Shown: piece after piece, positions 59,054 to 64,000 of the stretch | Layout of the letters: each line of letters opens with the position of its first letter | Position numbering within the stretch: the first letter of the stretch is position 1 | Origin: Sphingomonas pokkalii | GTDB taxonomy: Bacteria; Pseudomonadota; Alphaproteobacteria; Sphingomonadales; Sphingomonadaceae | Direction of reading: 5' to 3' | Assembly: GCF_003096275.1 (NCBI RefSeq) | Contig: NZ_QENQ01000001.1 | Span: forward strand, 3,556,009-3,620,008 | DNA: 64,000 nt | The notes under the pieces: model-generated | The model's database searches: none | Told to the model about the DNA's origin: nothing | What the model saw: the letters and a program-made list of their open reading frames with translations, nothing else | Translations under genes and position numbers: made by a program

Positions 59054-60778
59054 ATGACGCTCTATGCTCGTTTCGCCGCGCATCTGAATCTGGCCCTGGA
59101 TGCGCTCGTCCTCGCCGGCGATCTGCCTGCGGGGCTGGAGCGACGCGCGATCACGGTCGAGCCGCCGCGCGATCCGAGCCATGGCGATCTCGCCACCAAC
59201 GCCGCGATGGTGCTCGCCAAGCCCGCCGGCACCAATCCGCGCGCGCTTGCCGAAAAGCTGGTCGCCGAGCTGGAGAAGCTGGACGAGGTCGCCGCCGTGT
59301 CGGTCGCCGGCCCCGGCTTCATCAACCTGACGCTCCACGAGGACAGCTGGCGCGGCGAAGTCGCCGCGATCCTGGAGGCCGGGGCGGACTATGGCCGCTC
59401 GTCGCTGGGCGCGGGGACGACGGTCAACGTCGAATATGTCTCGGCCAACCCGACGGGTCCGATGCACATGGGCCATTGCCGTGGCGCGGTGGTGGGCGAC
59501 GCGCTGGCGAGCCTGCTCGAATATGTCGGCCACAAGGTTATCCGCGAATATTATGTCAACGATGCGGGCGGTCAGGTCGACGTGCTCGCCCGCTCGGCGC
59601 ATCTGCGCTACCGCGAGGCGCTGGGCGAAACGATCGAGATCCCCGAGGGGCTGTATCCGGGTGACTATCTGAAGCCGGTCGGGGCGCAGCTCGCCGCCGA
59701 CTATGGCGACAAATATGTCGACGCGCCCGAGAGCGAATGGCTCGCGCTGTTCCGCAAGACCGCGGTCGCGACGATGCTCGTCATGATCAAGGACGATCTG
59801 GCGCTGCTCGGCATCCATCACGACCTGTTCTCGTCCGAGGCCGAGCTGCAGGCCGCCGGCAAGCCCGAACAGGCCGAGGCGTGGCTGCGCGAGCGCGGCC
59901 TCGTCTATGACGGCGTGCTCGAGGCCCCCAAGGGCGAGACGCCCGAGGATTGGGAGCCGGTGGAGCTGCCGCTGTTCCGCTCGACCCAGTTCGGCGATGA
60001 TCAGGATCGCCCGATCAAGAAGTCGAACGGCCAATGGACCTATTTTGGCGCCGATCTCGCCTATCACTTCCAGAAAGCGCAGTCGGCCGACCAGCTGATC
60101 GACATCTGGGGCGCCGACCATGCCGGCACGGTGAAGCGGATCGTAGCAGCCGTGCAGGCGCTGACCGACGGTAAGACTCGGTTCGACGTCAAGCTGGTCC
60201 AGATGGTCCGCCTGCTGCGCGCCGGCGAGCCGGTGAAGATGTCGAAACGCGCGGGCAATTTCGTGACGCTGGCGGACGTGGTGCGCGAAGTGGGCAAGGA
60301 CGTGGTTCGCTTCACCATGCTCACCCGCAAGGCCGACGCCCAGATGGACTTCGACTTCGCCAAGGTGCTGGAGACGTCCAAGGAAAACCCGGTCTTCTAC
60401 GTGCAGTACGCCCATGCCCGCGTCGCATCGGTGCATCGCCGCGCGGCCGAGGCGGGGATCAGCCTGGACGAGGACGCCGACCTGTCGCTGCTCGACGCGC
60501 GCGAACTGGGCGTGGCGAAGCTCGCCGCGCAGTTCCCGCGCGTGGTGGAAGCGGCGGCGAGCGCCCGCGAACCGCATCGCATCGCCTTCTATCTCTATGA
60601 TCTCGCAGCCGAGTTCCATGCGCTCTACAATATGGGCAACGACTCTGCCGATCGGCGTTTCCTGATGGTCGAGCAGCCCGCACTGACTCGCGCGCGGCTG
60701 TTCCTCGGCCGTTCGATCCAGCAGGTGATCCGCAACGGCCTCGCGCTGATGGGCGTGGAGGCGGTCGAGGAGATGTGA
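59054..60778 (+). CDS. argS: Arginyl-tRNA synthetase
   Basis: Class I synthetase charging tRNA-Arg. The 574-aa protein has an N-terminal tRNA-contact domain (Arg_tRNA_synt_N) with DPSHGDLATNAAMVLAKPAG, the HIGH-like motif in NPTGPMHMGHCRGAVVGDAL, IWGADHAGTVKRI, the KMSK motif in VKMSKRAGNFVTL, and the C-terminal DALR anticodon-binding domain (RIAFYLYDLAAEFHALYN). ATG 59054 is used; a TTG at 59042 is possible. No strong ribosome-binding site is visible. A SPOR gene follows with a GTGA-type or short-gap junction. Confidence 0.97.
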   Translation: MTLYARFAAHLNLALDALVLAGDLPAGLERRAITVEPPRDPSHGDLATNAAMVLAKPAGTNPRALAEKLVAELEKLDEVAAVSVAGPGFINLTLHEDSWRGEVAAILEAGADYGRSSLGAGTTVNVEYVSANPTGPMHMGHCRGAVVGDALASLLEYVGHKVIREYYVNDAGGQVDVLARSAHLRYREALGETIEIPEGLYPGDYLKPVGAQLAADYGDKYVDAPESEWLALFRKTAVATMLVMIKDDLALLGIHHDLFSSEAELQAAGKPEQAEAWLRERGLVYDGVLEAPKGETPEDWEPVELPLFRSTQFGDDQDRPIKKSNGQWTYFGADLAYHFQKAQSADQLIDIWGADHAGTVKRIVAAVQALTDGKTRFDVKLVQMVRLLRAGEPVKMSKRAGNFVTLADVVREVGKDVVRFTMLTRKADAQMDFDFAKVLETSKENPVFYVQYAHARVASVHRRAAEAGISLDEDADLSLLDARELGVAKLAAQFPRVVEAAASAREPHRIAFYLYDLAAEFHALYNMGNDSADRRFLMVEQPALTRARLFLGRSIQQVIRNGLALMGVEAVEEM

Positions 60779-60783
60779 TCCCG

Positions 60784-61500
60784 ATGGCCGGCCGGTACGA
60801 CGACAGCGAACGGCTCCCCTGGCTGGAGACGGTGGAAGAGGCCTATCAGGAGCCTCGGCGTGGACGGGCGGTGCTGTTCCTGCTGCTGGCGCTGCTTGTT
60901 GCGGGCGGCGCCGGGGCTTTCTTCTATTGGCAGCGCCATCAATCGTCGCGCGACGGAAATGGTGCCCTGATCGCCGCCCCGCCGGGCCCCTATAAGGTCC
61001 GGCCGGACGATCCCGGCGGCGTTCGCATCGCGGGCGAAGGCGATATCGTGTTTCAGACCAGCCAGGGCACCACGCCCCAGGCCGGGATCAACGTTGCCGC
61101 GCTTCCCGAGACGCCGGTGGAGGGCACGAAGCATAGCGCCGGCACGGCCTCTTCGGCCAATGCGAGCAAGAGCGCGACGATCGCCTTGCCGCCGCCGTCG
61201 CCTGCCCGGCCAACGACCCAGCGGAGCGCAGCGGCGGCGCCGGCACGGGCTGGCGAAGGCGCAGGCGAGCTGGTGCAGCTCGGGGCCTTTCCCAGCGAGG
61301 GTGCGGCGAATATCGCCTGGACGCGCATGTCCAAGCGCTTCACCTATCTGGCGCCGCTCGGCAAACTGATCGTTCCGTTCGTGACCGAGGATGGCAAGAC
61401 CGTCTATCGGCTGCGCGTCAATGCCGGCGGCAATGGCCAGGCGCGGGATCTCTGCGGCAAGCTGAAGGTCGCCGGCGAGAACTGCTTCGTCGCGAGCTGA
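60784..61500 (+). CDS. SPOR-domain membrane protein
   Basis: This 238-aa protein has a short cytoplasmic N-terminus (MAGRYDDSERLPWLE), one membrane helix (VLFLLLALLVAGGAGAFFYW), a Pro/Ala-rich periplasmic linker and a C-terminal SPOR domain (about 160-238: GELVQLGAFPSEGAANIAW, then VYRLRVNAG). It probably binds septal peptidoglycan. ATG 60784 matches the usual N-terminus of this sphingomonad family; a GTG at 60775 overlapping the argS stop is possible but too close to the GAGGAG site. It is placed argS-SPOR-nagZ-scpAB, a conserved alphaproteobacterial order. Confidence 0.85.
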   Translation: MAGRYDDSERLPWLETVEEAYQEPRRGRAVLFLLLALLVAGGAGAFFYWQRHQSSRDGNGALIAAPPGPYKVRPDDPGGVRIAGEGDIVFQTSQGTTPQAGINVAALPETPVEGTKHSAGTASSANASKSATIALPPPSPARPTTQRSAAAAPARAGEGAGELVQLGAFPSEGAANIAWTRMSKRFTYLAPLGKLIVPFVTEDGKTVYRLRVNAGGNGQARDLCGKLKVAGENCFVAS

Positions 61501-61540
61501 AGTGGTTTGCGGGCGCCGCCGGATCGGCTAGGCCACTCCG

Positions 61541-62545
61541 ATGAAGCCCGTGATCTTCGGCCTTTCCGGCCCCGCGCTCACCGACGACGAACGCGATTTC
61601 TTCCGCGATGCCGAACCGCTCGGCTATATTCTGTTCAAGCGCAACTGCGTGGATCCCGCTCAGATGCGCGCGCTGACCGATGCCCTGCGCGATCTGCACG
61701 GGCGCGAGGACCTGCCGATTACGATCGACCAGGAAGGGGGCCGTGTCGCGCGGATGCAGCCGCCGGCATGGCCGGCCTTTCCGACAGGGGCGGCCTTCGA
61801 TGCGCTGTACGAGCGCGCGCCGATTTCCGCGATCGAGGCGGCGCGGGCCAATGGTCAGGCGCTGGCCCATATCCTGCGCGACGTGGGGGTGAACGTGAAC
61901 CTCGCTCCGATGCTGGACGTGGCGGTGCCGGGGGGGACGCCCGCGATCGGGGACCGCGCGTTCGGCCTTGAGCCGATGCGGGTGGCCGCATTGGGAAGGG
62001 CGCTGCTCGACGGGCTCAATCGCGGTGGTGTTGCCGGGGTGATCAAGCATATGCCGGGGCATGGCCGCGCCATGGTCGACAGCCATCTGGAGCTGCCGCG
62101 CGTGCGCGCGACCGACAAGGAACTGGAGGCTGATCTGCTGCCGTTCCAGCGGCTGCACGATGCGCCGATCGGGATGACCGCGCATATCGTGTTCGAGGCA
62201 TGGGACCCCGAGTTGCCGGCCACCCTTTCGTCCACCGTGATCCGTGACGTGATCCGCGGGAAGATCGGCTTCGACGGGCTGCTGTTCACCGACGATATCG
62301 ACATGAAGGCGCTTTCCGGCACCGCGGGCGAAAAGGCCGAGCGCGCGCTGGCGGCGGGCTGTGACGTGGTGCTCGACTGCTGGGCGCGAATGCCGGAGAT
62401 GGTGGAGATTGCCGGGCGGATCGGCGATGCGCCGGCGGTGTGTCTCGCGCGTCTGGCGCGGGCGATGGGATCGGTTGGGGAGGCGGAGGATGTCCCGCTG
62501 GCCGAGCTGCTCGCCAAGCGGGATGCGCTGCTGGGGTTGGGCTGA
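61541..62545 (+). CDS. nagZ: Beta-N-acetylglucosaminidase NagZ
   Basis: Cytoplasmic GH3 enzyme of peptidoglycan recycling that removes GlcNAc from anhydro-muropeptides. The 334-aa protein has GYILFKRNCVDPAQM, PITIDQEGGRVARM, NVNLAPMLDV, the His-containing loop VIKHMPGHGRAMVDSHLELP and the nucleophile region LFTDDIDMKALSG (Asp251/252), full-length for a single-domain NagZ. It lacks a signal peptide. ATG 61541 begins MKPVIFGLSGPAL. A 12-bp-stem hairpin follows the stop. Confidence 0.95.
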   Translation: MKPVIFGLSGPALTDDERDFFRDAEPLGYILFKRNCVDPAQMRALTDALRDLHGREDLPITIDQEGGRVARMQPPAWPAFPTGAAFDALYERAPISAIEAARANGQALAHILRDVGVNVNLAPMLDVAVPGGTPAIGDRAFGLEPMRVAALGRALLDGLNRGGVAGVIKHMPGHGRAMVDSHLELPRVRATDKELEADLLPFQRLHDAPIGMTAHIVFEAWDPELPATLSSTVIRDVIRGKIGFDGLLFTDDIDMKALSGTAGEKAERALAAGCDVVLDCWARMPEMVEIAGRIGDAPAVCLARLARAMGSVGEAEDVPLAELLAKRDALLGLG

Positions 62546-62553
62546 CCCCACTT

Positions 62554-62581
62554 AAGCCCCTCCTCCAACGAGGAGGGGCTT
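62554..62581 (+). terminator. Terminator-like hairpin between nagZ and scpA
   Basis: AAGCCCCTCCTC (62554-62565) pairs perfectly with GAGGAGGGGCTT (62570-62581), loop CAAC, 8 bases after the nagZ stop and followed by GTTGTTG. This stable 12-bp stem probably ends or attenuates the argS-nagZ transcript, so scpAB may be partly uncoupled from it. Confidence 0.6.
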
Positions 62582-62620
62582 GTTGTTGCCCGGTCCGCTC
62601 CCCCCTCCTATGACCAGCCG

Positions 62621-63355
62621 GTGGACGCGAGCGACGACATTCTGAAGATCGAGGTCGAGGGCTGGGAAGGCCCGCTCGATCTGCTGCTGGCGCTGGCGCG
62701 CACGCAGAAGGTGGATCTGCGCCAGATCTCGATCCTCGAGCTGGTCGAACAGTATCTCGCCTATGTCCATGCCGCGCGCGAACTGCGGCTGGAGCTGGCG
62801 GCCGACTATCTCGTGATGGCGGCGTGGCTCGCCTATCTCAAGTCCGCGCTGCTGCTCCCCCGCAACCCCGCCGAGAGCCCGAGCCCCGAGGAACTGGCGC
62901 TGCGCCTCCAGCTCCGCCTCGAACGGCTGAGCGCGATGCGCGAGGCGGGCGCCCGGCTGGTGGCGCGCGACCGGATGGGGCGCGACGTCTTTCCGCGGGG
63001 CGATCCCGAAGGCTTGCGGGTCCGGCGCCAGGCGAGGTGGGAAGTCACGATCTATGACCTGATCGCGGCCTATGGCCGGATCAGTGCGCGTACACGGCCG
63101 GTGATGCACGTCGTCGCGCACCGCGACGTGATGACGCTGGACGCGGCGCTGGAGCGGCTTTCGGCCCAACTCGGCATGCGGATCGACTGGCGGGCGATCG
63201 AAAGCTTCCTGCCCGATGGCATGAGCGATCTCTATCGCCGTTCCGCGTTGGCTTCGTCCTTCGTCGCGGCGCTGGAGCTCGCGCGACAAGGGCGACTGGA
63301 GATCCGCCAGGCGGCGCCGTTCGCGCCGCTCTATCTGAAGGCTATTCCGCAATGA
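62621..63355 (+). CDS. scpA: Segregation and condensation protein ScpA
   Basis: Kleisin subunit of the Smc-ScpAB condensin. The 244-aa protein has the N-terminal kleisin segment GWEGPLDLLLALARTQKVDL, LVEQYLAYVHAARE, and a C-terminal winged-helix region (SLDAALERL-like: TLDAALERLSAQLG, then FVAALELARQGRLEIRQAAP). GTG 62621 is the only good in-frame start (MDASDDILKIEVEG). Its stop overlaps scpB (ATGA). Confidence 0.94.
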   Translation: MDASDDILKIEVEGWEGPLDLLLALARTQKVDLRQISILELVEQYLAYVHAARELRLELAADYLVMAAWLAYLKSALLLPRNPAESPSPEELALRLQLRLERLSAMREAGARLVARDRMGRDVFPRGDPEGLRVRRQARWEVTIYDLIAAYGRISARTRPVMHVVAHRDVMTLDAALERLSAQLGMRIDWRAIESFLPDGMSDLYRRSALASSFVAALELARQGRLEIRQAAPFAPLYLKAIPQ

Positions 63356-63951
63356 TTGAAATGGGCGATCCGCTCCGCGCCGTCGAGGCGGTGCTGTTCG
63401 CTGCGGAAGAGCCGCTGGAGGTCAACGACATCCGCGCCTATGTCGGGCCGGGCGTCGACGTGCGGGCGGTGCTGGCGGCGCTTGTTGAGCATTATGCGGG
63501 CCGGGGCATCGAACTGGTCCGCCGCGGCGACCGCTGGCACTTCCAGACCGCGGCCGACCTTGCCCATCTGCTGCGCCGCGATCGGGAGGACAGCCGCAAG
63601 CTGAGCCGGGCCGGCATCGAGACACTCGCGATCATCGCCTATCACGAGCCGGTGACGCGCGCCGAGATCGAGGCGATCCGGGGCGTGCAGATATCCAAGG
63701 GCACGATCGACGTGTTGATGGAGGCTGGCTGGGTGCGGCCTGCGGGCCGCCGCGAAGTACCAGGGCGGCCGCTGATGTATGCCACGACGCCCGGCTTCCT
63801 GGCGCATTTCGGTTTGGCGAGCCGGCGAGATCTGCCGGGAATCGAGGATCTGAAGGCGGCAGGGCTGCTGGATCCGGTCGATCTCGCATTGGAACAGCTC
63901 GACGCTGCAGAGGCTGCGCAGGAAAGCGAAACTGTCACGGACGACGAATAA
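63352..63951 (+). CDS. scpB: Segregation and condensation protein ScpB
   Basis: Winged-helix partner of ScpA in the condensin complex. The 199-aa protein starts RAVEAVLFAAEEPLEVNDIR and has the conserved SRAGIETLAIIAYHEPVTRA, IRGVQISKGTIDVLMEAGW and a C-terminal LMYATTPGFLAHFGL. It then has a short acidic tail. ATG 63352 overlaps the scpA stop. The last 49 bp of the window after its stop hold no feature I can support; the next gene in this order is often tatA, which lies beyond the window. Confidence 0.94.
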   Translation: MIEMGDPLRAVEAVLFAAEEPLEVNDIRAYVGPGVDVRAVLAALVEHYAGRGIELVRRGDRWHFQTAADLAHLLRRDREDSRKLSRAGIETLAIIAYHEPVTRAEIEAIRGVQISKGTIDVLMEAGWVRPAGRREVPGRPLMYATTPGFLAHFGLASRRDLPGIEDLKAAGLLDPVDLALEQLDAAEAAQESETVTDDE

Positions 63952-64000
63952 GCGCGTTCCGTTCGATTCTGCCCGACATCCTTGGGCAGCGTCACCGATC

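Noticed and set aside
1..64000. Search by eye for tRNA, rRNA, CRISPR arrays, prophage and integrase genes
   Set aside because: None found; the palindromic repeats seen are not spaced like CRISPR repeats and no integrase or phage structural genes are present.

Overview
The window looks like chromosomal DNA of a sphingomonad (Alphaproteobacteria, Sphingomonadaceae). It is G+C-rich, has sphingomonad-style TonB-dependent receptors, an alphaproteobacterial division and cell-wall (dcw) cluster with an FtsZ tail of the DIPxFLR type, and an argS-SPOR-nagZ-scpA-scpB block. I saw no tRNA, rRNA or CRISPR array.

Region 1 (1-30.5 kb) is accessory and mostly catabolic. It starts with a hydrolase fragment, an unrecognised gene and a VOC-fold gene facing a coupled three-gene operon (SAM methyltransferase, 120-aa protein, FAD-linked oxidase). 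A secreted CE1-type esterase and a TonB receptor follow. A decayed stretch (8.7-13.5 kb) holds a truncated TSUP transporter, an intact serine acetyltransferase, a TonB receptor broken in three ways, and pieces of two insertion sequences. Then come a BenE-type transporter, a type-B carboxylesterase and a TonB receptor on the minus strand. They diverge from a LysR regulator followed by a CitMHS transporter, a split AtuA pair, an alpha/beta hydrolase-domain protein and a GH3 glycosidase. Together this suggests uptake and de-esterification or deglycosylation of plant-derived organic acids or esters. The substrate is inference. A DUF962 gene, a cysteine synthase and a small membrane protein close the region.

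Region 2 (31-49.5 kb) is the dcw cluster: mraZ-rsmH-ftsL-ftsI-murE-murF-mraY-murD-ftsW-murG-murC-murB-ddl-ftsQ-ftsA-ftsZ. Almost every junction is a 1-4 bp start/stop overlap, so the genes are probably transcribed and translated as a unit. The one large gap, murB-ddl, is filled by a 123-bp palindromic repeat whose right end supplies the ddl ribosome-binding site. A terminator-like hairpin follows ftsZ.

Region 3 (49.5-64 kb) has a TPR/SPOR protein, a dGTPase-like protein, a TorF-type porin, a small secreted protein and a DUF1800/DUF1501 pair. The most notable locus is next: a probable nuclease toxin of the Endonuclease_NS_2 (YeeF) type followed by two paralogous YezG/DUF600-like immunity genes. 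It is preceded by a GTTC-N7-GTTC element, the alphaproteobacterial LexA box, placed between a TTGACA -35 and the likely -10. This reads as an SOS-controlled toxin-immunity module with bacteriocin-like logic. A nested palindromic repeat separates it from argS, a SPOR protein, nagZ, scpA and scpB.
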